Of a stretch of 8,807 nucleotides of DNA, positions 1 through 6,143 are shown piece by piece. Position 1 is the stretch's first letter. Each line of letters begins with the position of its first letter. The DNA is taken from positions 1-8,807 of the forward strand of contig JAGWPQ010000330.1 of assembly GCA_028877045.1 (NCBI GenBank), given 5' to 3'. The position numbers were made by a program, and so were the translations under genes. The notes below the pieces were generated by a model, which had not been told where the DNA came from, did not search any database, and saw nothing but the letters and a program-made list of their open reading frames with translations. Source of the DNA: Bacteroidota bacterium (lineage in GTDB: Bacteria; Bacteroidota; Bacteroidia; Chitinophagales; Chitinophagaceae).

Positions 1-192
1 TATTTGGTAGGTGCAAATTTTGGATGGCCGCTTGCATTTTTTACATCAGATCCCGATAAACAAATAATGGCCAACAGGTCTTTTTCGTTCCTGAATCTCT
101 CCATAGATTTTTTGATCTGTGTTGTTATTGGTTTTTTAATGGTGCATTTTTTATCTCTCGGCAGTAAACGCGAAAAACGCCGCTTAGCTTAA
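1..192 (+). CDS. C-terminal end of an unrecognised membrane protein (5' truncated by window edge)
   Basis: The frame is open from the first base (Tyr-Leu-Val-Gly...) to a TAA at 190-192, so this is the last 63 residues of a gene that begins outside the window. A TTG at position 4 could be read as a start, but an open frame running off the edge is the simpler reading. The visible part has a soluble stretch with FGWPLAFFTSD, then one hydrophobic segment of about 20 residues (around SIDFLICVVIGFLMVHFLSL), then a short basic tail (KREKRRLA). This is consistent with a membrane protein whose last helix ends in a positively charged cytoplasmic tail. I do not recognise the family. Its last 9 bp overlap the 3' end of recO in tail-to-tail orientation, with no terminator hairpin visible between them. 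Confidence 0.6.
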   Translation, partial: YLVGANFGWPLAFFTSDPDKQIMANRSFSFLNLSIDFLICVVIGFLMVHFLSLGSKREKRRLA

Positions 193-921
193 TATTTCCT
201 GCAACACAGCAAGACTTCTCATTTCTCCAAAATCCGAAATGTGCAACGACATGTATTGTTGATACGCAACCAATAATTGCCTGCGAATATTTCGGTTCAG
301 TGAAATGTTTTCCAGGTCTTTATATTGTTTGATCTTGAGTATTTGCGATGTTATTTTTGCATCTTCATTTTCCAAAAAATAAGGATGCGCCGGAACCGTA
401 TCAGTAAAAAAACCCTGCTGCAAATCCAGTACAGGCTTGTCTTCCGAATACGCTCCCTGAATTTGAAAACCTAATTCGCTTCCCAAATGCAACGTAAAAT
501 ATAATGGAAGATTGGCAACAAAACTATCGCTGCCTTTATCAATTTCTTTCAATGTGTCTTCTATCAAATAAAATAATTCTGGATTGGCTTCGGGTTGTTT
601 CAAACTGTGTTGCAGCAATTCAATCACATACATCGCAACAGAATTCCTGACTACATCAAACAAAATTTTTTCGTACAGATAACTGCATTGGTATTCTTTA
701 ACGAATTGCATTTGTTTTAATTCATTATGATGCACTTCCATATCCAGCAACATCGCCGGCTGAAAATAATTTGCCTTGCCCTGCGATGTTTTTGATGATT
801 GACGTACACCTTTCACGATATAGGTCTGCACACCAAACAATTCTGTGTAAACAGTAGTGATGATGCTGGTTTCGCCGTATTTAACGGTGCGCAGAATGAT
901 GCCTTTTGTCTTGTGTAGCAT
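184..921 (-). CDS. recO: DNA repair protein RecO
   Basis: RecO works in the RecF recombination pathway. It binds DNA, helps displace SSB and loads RecA with RecR at gaps. The 245-residue product starts MLHKTKGIILRTVKYGETS, the typical opening strand of the RecO N-terminal OB fold (about residues 1-80). A helical C-terminal domain follows and ends with the Bacteroidota-style FGEMRSLAVLQEIL motif. Length fits the family. The frame could be opened 7 codons further at a TTG (940-942), but the ATG at 919-921 matches the family's start and is preferred. The zinc-binding Cys cluster of some RecO proteins is absent; only one Cys (C79) is present. The gene is divergent from the sialidase-like gene across 88 bp and overlaps the upstream membrane-protein gene by 9 bp at its 3' end. 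Confidence 0.93.
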   Translation of the reverse strand: MLHKTKGIILRTVKYGETSIITTVYTELFGVQTYIVKGVRQSSKTSQGKANYFQPAMLLDMEVHHNELKQMQFVKEYQCSYLYEKILFDVVRNSVAMYVIELLQHSLKQPEANPELFYLIEDTLKEIDKGSDSFVANLPLYFTLHLGSELGFQIQGAYSEDKPVLDLQQGFFTDTVPAHPYFLENEDAKITSQILKIKQYKDLENISLNRNIRRQLLVAYQQYMSLHISDFGEMRSLAVLQEILS

Positions 922-1009
922 TGCATTAAAAAATACAGGCAAAGATGAAGTAAATTACAATCTGTGTGTTTATTATTGTACACGCTAAAGAATTTTTTTA
1001 ATAATTATA

Positions 1010-2068
1010 ATGAAACTATTTACCCAGTTAATCTGTTTGTTTTTTTGTGCCAATACTTTATGGGCACAACCAGATCAGGAAATAAAAGCTTCGTTGGCAG
1101 ATTCAGGATTCATTATAAAAGATCCTGCCTTTGCTGCATGTCATGCTGCAACTTTGGTTGAATTGCCCAATAATAAATTAATGGCTGCATGGTTTGCCGG
1201 TCCTTACGAATCAAGCCCCGAAGTGTGCATCTGGCTTGCATTGTATCAAAACGGGCAATGGTCCCCTCCTTCAATTATCGCCGATGGAATCATAAACGAT
1301 TCGCTGCGTTATGCCTGCTGGAACCCGGTATTATTCAGAAATAAAAAAGGAAAACTTTTTCTTTTTTATAAAGTCGGAAAATCGCCAAGAGACTGGTGGG
1401 GAATGATGAAATATTCTACCGATGACGGAAAAAGTTGGTCTGCACCAAAACAATTGCCCGATGGTTTTTTAGGCCCCATCAAAAACAAACCAATTCAACT
1501 TAAAAACGGCAACCTGCTTTATCCTTCCAGCACAGAAAGTAAAGATTTGCAACAATGGAAAATACATGTAGAAAAATCTGACGGCAATGCAAATCACTGG
1601 CAACATATTTCTATTAATTGCGACAGCTTTGCTGTTATTCAACCAAGCATCCTTATTCATCCAAACAATAAATTACAGTTGTTGTGCAGAAGCAAACAAA
1701 ATTATATTGTACAATCATGGTCAACCGATAATGGAAAAACATGGCAACCGCTTAGCAAAACAAATTTGCAAAATCCCAATTCGGGTATCGATGCTGTTAC
1801 ACTTAAAAACGGGCTACAGCTTGTTGTGTACAACCCTTTACTGTCGGGTAAAGATTGGGTTAACGGAAGAAATAAATTAGCCGTTGCTGTTTCTTATAAT
1901 GGTATTGATTGGAAAAATATTTATATACTCGAAGATTTGCCCGATGGCGAATTCAGTTATCCTGCTGTTATACAAACAAACAACGGATCAGTGCATATTG
2001 TTTACACATATAACCGCAAGAATATAAAACATGTTGTTTTAAAAATAGAGCAATCTGTAAAGCAATAA
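1010..2068 (+). CDS. Secreted Asp-box (BNR) sialidase-like beta-propeller protein
   Basis: The 352-residue product has a signal peptide (MKLF, hydrophobic core, then TLWA before Q20), so it is exported, probably to the periplasm or beyond. The rest looks like a sialidase-fold beta-propeller of the BNR_2 type. Asp-boxes are visible at residues 136-143 (STDDGKSW) and 238-245 (STDNGKTW), with a degenerate one near 295-301 (SYNGIDW). Blocks CHAATLVELPNNKLMAAWFAG (residues 44-64) and FSYPAVIQTNNGSVHIVYTYNR (315-336) are characteristic of a bacterial sialidase-like family, often annotated as exo-alpha-sialidase. The FRIP motif of true GH33 sialidases is not seen at the expected N-terminal place, so sialic acid as substrate is unproven; another glycosidase or lyase activity is possible. 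No polysaccharide-utilisation genes (SusC/SusD) flank it. The ATG at 1010 is preceded only by A/T-rich sequence, as is usual in this phylum. Confidence 0.8.
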   Translation: MKLFTQLICLFFCANTLWAQPDQEIKASLADSGFIIKDPAFAACHAATLVELPNNKLMAAWFAGPYESSPEVCIWLALYQNGQWSPPSIIADGIINDSLRYACWNPVLFRNKKGKLFLFYKVGKSPRDWWGMMKYSTDDGKSWSAPKQLPDGFLGPIKNKPIQLKNGNLLYPSSTESKDLQQWKIHVEKSDGNANHWQHISINCDSFAVIQPSILIHPNNKLQLLCRSKQNYIVQSWSTDNGKTWQPLSKTNLQNPNSGIDAVTLKNGLQLVVYNPLLSGKDWVNGRNKLAVAVSYNGIDWKNIYILEDLPDGEFSYPAVIQTNNGSVHIVYTYNRKNIKHVVLKIEQSVKQ

Positions 2069-2149
2069 TTATTTTGTAACAAGCTTTTGTAATTCTGTGC
2101 AACATTACCGGCGTCGCACTCTTCAACGTTCTGTTCTATGTGCAGCTTT

Positions 2150-3181
2150 TTATAACGCTCCGGTAAATTGTTTTAAAAAGCGAACATCATTTTGAGAATA
2201 TAAACGCAGATCGTTCACACGATATTTCAATTGACAAATTCTTTCAACGCCCATACCAAAGGCGAAGCCGGTATATTTATTAGAATCGATTCCAAAATTT
2301 TCCAGCACTTTCGGATGCACCATACCGCTTCCTAAAATTTCTACCCAACCGGTGTGTTTGCAAACATTGCAACCATCACCACCGCATATCAAACAACTGA
2401 TATCCATTTCGGCACTTGGTTCTGTAAATGGAAAATAAGACGGACGAAAACGAACTTTTGTATCCTTGCCAAACATTTCCTGTACAAAGAAATACAGTGT
2501 TTGTTTCAGATCGGCGAAGCTTACATTTTCATCAATGTATAAACCTTCTACCTGATGAAAAAAACAATGTGCTCTTGCACTGATGGTTTCGTTTCTGTAA
2601 ACACGACCCGGACAAATTACACGTATGGGTGGTTTTTGTTTTTCCATTACACGTGCCTGCACGCTGCTGGTATGTGTACGTAACAACCATGCAGGATCTT
2701 GGTTGATGTAAAAAGTATCCTGCATATCGCGGGCAGGATGATCTTCGGGTAAATTCATTGCTCCGAAATTGTGCCAGTCATCTTCAATCTCCGGACCTTC
2801 GGCAACTGCAAAACCTAATCTTTTAAATATCGAAACAATTTGATTGCGGACAATACTTAAAGGATGGCGTGTGCCGAGTGCGATTGGATCTCCCGGTAAA
2901 CTCCAGTCTATTAGTTCTGAGTCTTTAGTCTGGAGTCCGGAGTTATTTTCTGCGAGTGATTGAAATTTTGTTTCAACAAATAATTTAAACTCGTTTAATA
3001 TTTGTCCGAATTCTTTTTTGCGTTCGTTGGGAACATTTTTCATTTCGCCCATGATGGTCTTCACCAAACCTTTTGTGCCCAACCATTTAATGCGAAAATT
3101 TTCTACCGCATCGGCTGTTGATGCTTCAAATGCACTGATCTCTTTCTTGTACGATTCTATCTGTTGTAACAACTGTTCCAT
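2150..3181 (-). CDS. pheS: Phenylalanyl-tRNA synthetase alpha subunit
   Basis: This is the catalytic subunit of the cytoplasmic alpha2beta2 PheRS, which charges tRNA-Phe with phenylalanine using ATP. The 343-residue protein has an N-terminal coiled-coil arm (about 1-80) that contacts tRNA, a linker, and a class II catalytic core. Core motifs seen include GPEIEDDWHNF (129-139), LLRTHTSSVQAR (167-178), motif 2 CPGRVYRNETISARAHCFFHQVEG (190-213) and motif 3 GFAFGMGVERI (305-315). Ala307 aligns with the amino-acid-pocket Ala294 of E. coli. A CxxC-x4-CxxC cluster (C263, C266, C271, C274) sits before WVEILGSGMVHP and may bind zinc. A GTG six codons upstream keeps the frame open, but ATG at 3179-3181 (MEQLLQQIESYKKEI) fits the family start. 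The linker (about residues 79-91) is built from heptamer-periodic DNA. pheT is not adjacent; 74 bp separate it from the XRE gene upstream on the same strand. Confidence 0.96.
   Translation of the reverse strand: MEQLLQQIESYKKEISAFEASTADAVENFRIKWLGTKGLVKTIMGEMKNVPNERKKEFGQILNEFKLFVETKFQSLAENNSGLQTKDSELIDWSLPGDPIALGTRHPLSIVRNQIVSIFKRLGFAVAEGPEIEDDWHNFGAMNLPEDHPARDMQDTFYINQDPAWLLRTHTSSVQARVMEKQKPPIRVICPGRVYRNETISARAHCFFHQVEGLYIDENVSFADLKQTLYFFVQEMFGKDTKVRFRPSYFPFTEPSAEMDISCLICGGDGCNVCKHTGWVEILGSGMVHPKVLENFGIDSNKYTGFAFGMGVERICQLKYRVNDLRLYSQNDVRFLKQFTGAL
2905..2947. repeat. Degenerate heptanucleotide repeat inside pheS linker
   Basis: On the plus strand the trinucleotide AGT recurs at 2905, 2913, 2920, 2927, 2934 and 2941, that is at spacings of 8, 7, 7, 7 and 7. 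The best units fit AGTCYGG (2927-2933 and 2934-2940). The array encodes the linker between the coiled-coil arm and the catalytic core of PheS, roughly NNSGLQTKDSELIDW. The last residues are close to a conserved linker motif, so only the middle of the array looks like inserted material. Confidence 0.55.
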
Positions 3182-3255
3182 GCGGCGAAGATAAAGCACA
3201 GATTTTAAATGATTAATTTAGGCTTAAATGGCAAAAAATAATGTCGTTTATTTTT

Positions 3256-3567
3256 TTAATGAATAGAAAGTTCAAGTTTTCTGTTCAACCCTTGTTCAAT
3301 AAGCCGGTATAAAGTTGATAATTGAATATCGGCTCTGCCATTTTCAATTCTTGAGATATAGCTTTTTTTTGTTCCTGTTTTTTCAGCCATTTCGGCTTGT
3401 GTCATGTTTGCTTTTTCTCTTTCTTCTTTCAATAATTCACCTAAAATAAAAGTTTGTGCTTTCATTTCAAATTCAGAACGGGAAGCAGTTCCGCGAAGTC
3501 CGTATTTTTTATTTAAATGAGTATTCCACGAAACAACTTTATTTTTTGATTTTATTTTTTTCACCAT
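3256..3567 (-). CDS. XRE-family HTH protein, HigA-type antitoxin-like, no adjacent toxin
   Basis: This is a 103-residue basic DNA-binding protein. The N-terminal part contains HLNKKYGLRGTASRSEFEMKA, a segment typical of HigA antitoxins that pair with RelE/HigB toxins. It is followed by a Cro/C1-type helix-turn-helix (MTQAEMAEKTGTKKSYISRIENGRADIQLSTL, residues 55-86) and a short C-terminal tail ending KLELSIH. In the usual HigBA order a toxin gene of about 100 codons lies just upstream, but here the upstream side holds only 259 bp before the divergent DUF4290 gene and no toxin-like frame is visible. Downstream is pheS, 74 bp away. It may be an orphan antitoxin, a solitary transcription regulator, or the remnant of a lost TA pair. 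The ATG at 3565-3567 is the natural start. An imperfect palindrome 56 bp upstream (3624-3647) could be an operator, which is an inference. Confidence 0.85.
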   Translation of the reverse strand: MVKKIKSKNKVVSWNTHLNKKYGLRGTASRSEFEMKAQTFILGELLKEEREKANMTQAEMAEKTGTKKSYISRIENGRADIQLSTLYRLIEQGLNRKLELSIH

Positions 3568-3623
3568 TCAAAGGTAACGAATTAGTGAACTTGTGTAAAA
3601 TAATTTTAAGGCAAGTAATGCAA

Positions 3624-3647
3624 GACACATGTTCGCCAACATATGTC
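3624..3647. promoter_or_regulatory. Imperfect inverted repeat between divergent XRE and DUF4290 genes (possible operator)
   Basis: Ten-base arms, GACACATGTT (3624-3633) and AACATATGTC (3638-3647), are separated by CGCC and differ from perfect symmetry at one pair. No T-run follows on either side, so it does not look like a terminator. Its position, 56 bp upstream of the helix-turn-helix gene, fits autoregulation by that protein, but the function is inferred from position and symmetry only. Confidence 0.35.
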
Positions 3648-3826
3648 AATGTGAAATATAAAACTAACAAGTTTGTGGTTTTTAGTATTACTTATTGTTC
3701 AGCAACGAACCAAACGTACAAGTGAGTGACACAACAGGTGATGCCACCTTAACTGTTGCCGGTTTCATAAAAATTACCCGAAACACAAGCTATTGCTTAC
3801 ATTTGCCACAGATGAAGTACGAAAAC

Positions 3827-4606
3827 ATGGAATACAACACAGCCAGAAATTATTTGAGTATGCGGGAATACGGCCGCCACATTCAGAAAATGGTGGAGTA
3901 TGTGATGACAATCGAAGACCGCGATAAACGCAATCTGCAGGCAAGATCTATTATTGAATTGATGGGATTTTTAAATCCGCATTTGCGTAATGTGGATGAT
4001 TTCAGACACATGTTATGGGATCATTTATTTTTTATCAGCGACTTTAAATTAGATATCGATAGTCCGTACCCTATTCCTCAAAAAGAAACTTATAAAGGCA
4101 AACCTGATCCCCTGCCTTATCCGCGCCGTTATCCTAAATATTCGCATTTGGGTAAAAACCTGGAAGTGGTAATTGAAAAAGCATTGAAAGAAGAAGACCC
4201 TGAAAAGAAAGCAGGCTTCGCACATTCCATTGCTTATTATATGAAGCTGGCTTACAGCAACTGGCACAAAGAACTGGTGCATGATGATACCATCAGAACA
4301 GAATTGAACAGCATCACCGGCGGACAATTGGAATTCAGCGCTACGCCGTATATCAAACATCGTAATCAGAATTTCGAAAGAGATGATTACGGCAGAACCA
4401 ATACCGGTCGCCGCCAAAATTTTGGTGGAAGGGATAACCGTGGTGGTGGAAGAGATAATCGCAGTACAGGTGGCCGCGATAACAGAAGCGGCGGACGTGA
4501 TAACAGATCCGGTGGCGGAAGAGATAACCGCAGTGGTGGTGGCTTTGATAACAGAGCAGGTGGTGGAAGAGATAATCGCAGTAGCGGTTTTAAGAAAAGA
4601 TATTAA
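3827..4606 (+). CDS. DUF4290 domain protein with glycine-rich RDNR repeat tail
   Basis: The first ~170 residues match the DUF4290 family of Bacteroidota: MEYNTARNYL start, EYGRHIQKMVEYVMTIEDRDKRN (residues 14-36), LMGFLNPHLRNVDDFRHMLWDHLF (45-68) and DFKLDIDSPYPIP (72-84). The family's molecular function is unknown to me. Residues 199-255 are low-complexity, with seven copies of a GG(R/F)DNR unit separated by Gly/Ser/Ala, ending FKKRY. This tail resembles RGG/RG-type RNA-binding tails but has Asp-Asn between the arginines, so the likeness is loose. The frame stays open upstream to 3695, but the extra residues look like translated intergenic DNA. ATG 3827 is chosen because it yields the family's MEYNT start; ATG 3812 in frame is the alternative. 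A terminator follows at 4641, and murA follows on the same strand. Confidence 0.85.
   Translation: MEYNTARNYLSMREYGRHIQKMVEYVMTIEDRDKRNLQARSIIELMGFLNPHLRNVDDFRHMLWDHLFFISDFKLDIDSPYPIPQKETYKGKPDPLPYPRRYPKYSHLGKNLEVVIEKALKEEDPEKKAGFAHSIAYYMKLAYSNWHKELVHDDTIRTELNSITGGQLEFSATPYIKHRNQNFERDDYGRTNTGRRQNFGGRDNRGGGRDNRSTGGRDNRSGGRDNRSGGGRDNRSGGGFDNRAGGGRDNRSSGFKKRY
4424..4579 (+). repeat. In-gene tandem repeat encoding GG(R/F)DNR units
   Basis: Seven copies of a Gly-Gly-(Arg/Phe)-Asp-Asn-Arg unit are spaced 21 to 24 bp apart (7 or 8 codons). Synonymous codons vary between copies (GGT/GGC/GGA, CGC/CGT/AGA), so the protein repeat is conserved better than the DNA repeat. The repeat also keeps an antisense frame open, which I regard as a by-product. 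Confidence 0.85.
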
Positions 4607-4640
4607 CACGCAATCTCTGAAGGGACGTTTAAAATATTTT

Positions 4641-4670
4641 AAAGCATCGAAAAAAATCGGTGCTTTTTTT
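4641..4670 (+). terminator. Rho-independent terminator after the DUF4290 gene
   Basis: A 10-bp stem pairs AAAGCATCGA (4641-4650) with TCGGTGCTTT (4657-4666), with one G-T wobble and a six-A loop. It runs straight into a T-run ending at 4670. It lies 35 bp after the DUF4290 stop and 77 bp before murA, which suggests murA has its own promoter or depends on read-through. Confidence 0.75.
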
Positions 4671-4746
4671 ATTGTATCAGTTCAACATTCTAATATTATT
4701 TTTACAAAACAAGTTTTGATTTTATTTCTTCATCAACAAATATTTC

Positions 4747-6051
4747 ATGAGCTCATTTGAAGTTATAGGCGGTAAAAAATTAAAAGGAGAAATCATTCCG
4801 CAGGGAGCAAAGAACGAAGCATTGCAAATTCTTTCTGCTGTTTTATTGACTGCAGAAAAAATTACAGTGAATAATATTCCCGATATCCTCGATGTGAATT
4901 TGTTGATCGAATTATTGCAGGACATGAATGTGAAAGTGAAAAGAATTGACAGGCATACCTGCACATTTCAGGCTGATGATGTGAATATAGATTACCTGGC
5001 ATCTGATTCATTTCGTAATAAAAGCGGAAAGCTTCGTGGCGCTGTAATGCTTGCCGGTCCTATGTTAGCACGTTTTAAAAAAGCATACATCCCAAAACCC
5101 GGCGGCGATAAAATAGGCAGAAGAAGATTAGACACACACATAATCGGTTTCGAAAAACTGGGTGCAAAATTCGAATACGATGAAGTGCACGGATATTTTC
5201 AATTATCGTCTCCGCAATTAAAAGGAGCTTACATGTTGCTCGATGAGCCATCGGTAACAGGCACGGCAAACATAGTAATGGCGGCCGTTTTAGCCGAAGG
5301 CAAAACAACCATTTATAATGCGGCATGCGAACCTTATGTTCAGCAATTATGCAACATGCTCAACAACATGGGAGCAAAAATTAGCGGTGTGGGAAGTAAT
5401 TTATTGGTGATTGAGGGTGTTGAAAAATTGCACAGCACATCACATACCATGTTGCCCGATATGATCGAAGTGGGCAGTTTCATTGGCCTTGCAGCGATGA
5501 CACAAAGTGAGATCACCATTAAAAATGCTGGTGTTAAACATTTGGGGTTGATACCCGAAAAATTTCAGCAGCTTGGCATTGATTTTAAAATCAATGGCGA
5601 TGATATTTATATTCCATCGCAGGAATTTTATGAAGTACAAAATTATTTGGATGGCGGCATCCTCACTATTTACGATCATCCGTGGCCGGGACTTACACCC
5701 GATCTGTTAAGCATCATTTTAGTGATTGCAACGCAGGCAAAAGGCAGTGTGCTCATTCATCAAAAAATGTTCGAGAGCAGGTTGTTTTTTGTAGATAAAT
5801 TAATCGATATGGGTGCGCAAATCATTTTGTGCGATCCGCATCGTGCCACCGTAATTGGGTTGGGACGAAAAAATAATTTACGCGGCATCACCATGAGCAG
5901 CCCCGATATCCGCGCCGGTCAGGCTTTATTAATTGCCGCATTAAGTGCTGAAGGAAAAAGCACCATTCAAAATATTGAACAGATCGACAGAGGTTATCAA
6001 TACATTGATGAGCGACTTAGCATTTTGGGGGCCGACATTAAAAGAGTATAA
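4747..6051 (+). CDS. murA: UDP-N-acetylglucosamine 1-carboxyvinyltransferase (MurA), Asp-type active site
   Basis: MurA transfers enolpyruvate from PEP to UDP-GlcNAc, the first committed step of peptidoglycan synthesis in the cytoplasm. The 434-residue product covers the whole family length with the two-domain EPSP-synthase fold. Key residues by motif: K22-N23 (GAKNEAL), the active-site loop PKPGGDKIGRRRLD (116-129), R126 (E. coli R120), D319 in the TPDLLS segment (E. coli D305) and R389 in DIRAGQ (E. coli R397). The loop residue that is Cys115 in E. coli is Asp121 here (codon GAT at 5107-5109). The same change is known in Mycobacterium and Chlamydia MurA, where it gives intrinsic fosfomycin resistance with activity retained. 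The start ATG at 4747 is the natural N-terminus (MSSFEVIGGKKLKGEI) with no clear Shine-Dalgarno. A repeat array and hairpin follow the stop. Confidence 0.97.
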   Translation: MSSFEVIGGKKLKGEIIPQGAKNEALQILSAVLLTAEKITVNNIPDILDVNLLIELLQDMNVKVKRIDRHTCTFQADDVNIDYLASDSFRNKSGKLRGAVMLAGPMLARFKKAYIPKPGGDKIGRRRLDTHIIGFEKLGAKFEYDEVHGYFQLSSPQLKGAYMLLDEPSVTGTANIVMAAVLAEGKTTIYNAACEPYVQQLCNMLNNMGAKISGVGSNLLVIEGVEKLHSTSHTMLPDMIEVGSFIGLAAMTQSEITIKNAGVKHLGLIPEKFQQLGIDFKINGDDIYIPSQEFYEVQNYLDGGILTIYDHPWPGLTPDLLSIILVIATQAKGSVLIHQKMFESRLFFVDKLIDMGAQIILCDPHRATVIGLGRKNNLRGITMSSPDIRAGQALLIAALSAEGKSTIQNIEQIDRGYQYIDERLSILGADIKRV

Positions 6052-6087
6052 AAACAATCAACAAAACCTTCTTGCTTTTTCAGTGTT

Positions 6088-6129
6088 TCTTATGCCTTGT
6101 TTCTTGCCCCTTGCGTCTTGTTTCCTTCG
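6088..6129. repeat. Degenerate heptanucleotide tandem repeat (YCTTGYY-like)
   Basis: Consecutive 7-base units starting at 6088, 6095, 6102, 6109 and 6116 all begin with two pyrimidine-type positions followed by TT, and four of the five fit YCTTGNN; a decayed sixth unit starts at 6123. The array is strongly pyrimidine-biased on the plus strand, begins 36 bp after the murA stop and ends 14 bp before the long inverted repeat. It is not coding in any frame that resembles a protein. Confidence 0.6.
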
Positions 6130-6143
6130 TACCTGCTTGTAGT

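Noticed and set aside
1587..1880. Alternative-frame ORF inside the sialidase-like gene
   Set aside because: It lies fully within a gene with clear Asp-box motifs and its own translation shows no recognisable domain.
2069..2149. Terminator between the convergent sialidase-like gene and pheS
   Set aside because: Only short imperfect pairings (around ACAAGCTTTTGT) are visible, with no strong stem plus T-run on either strand.
3798..3805. TACATTTG, an exact match to the Bacteroidota -7 consensus, just before the DUF4290 start
   Set aside because: No TTTG-like -33 element at the expected spacing, and the match would give a leader of only about 15 bases; probably chance in AT-rich DNA.
4049..4609. 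Long antisense open frame opposite the DUF4290 gene
   Set aside because: Its Thr/Ala/Ile-rich low-complexity translation mirrors the glycine-rich repeat on the plus strand, it has no domain likeness, and the plus-strand gene is well supported.
4383..4760. Open frame in another register across the DUF4290 tail and into murA
   Set aside because: It is a frame-shifted reading of the RDNR repeats (VVEEITAV-like), continuing through the terminator; no family likeness.
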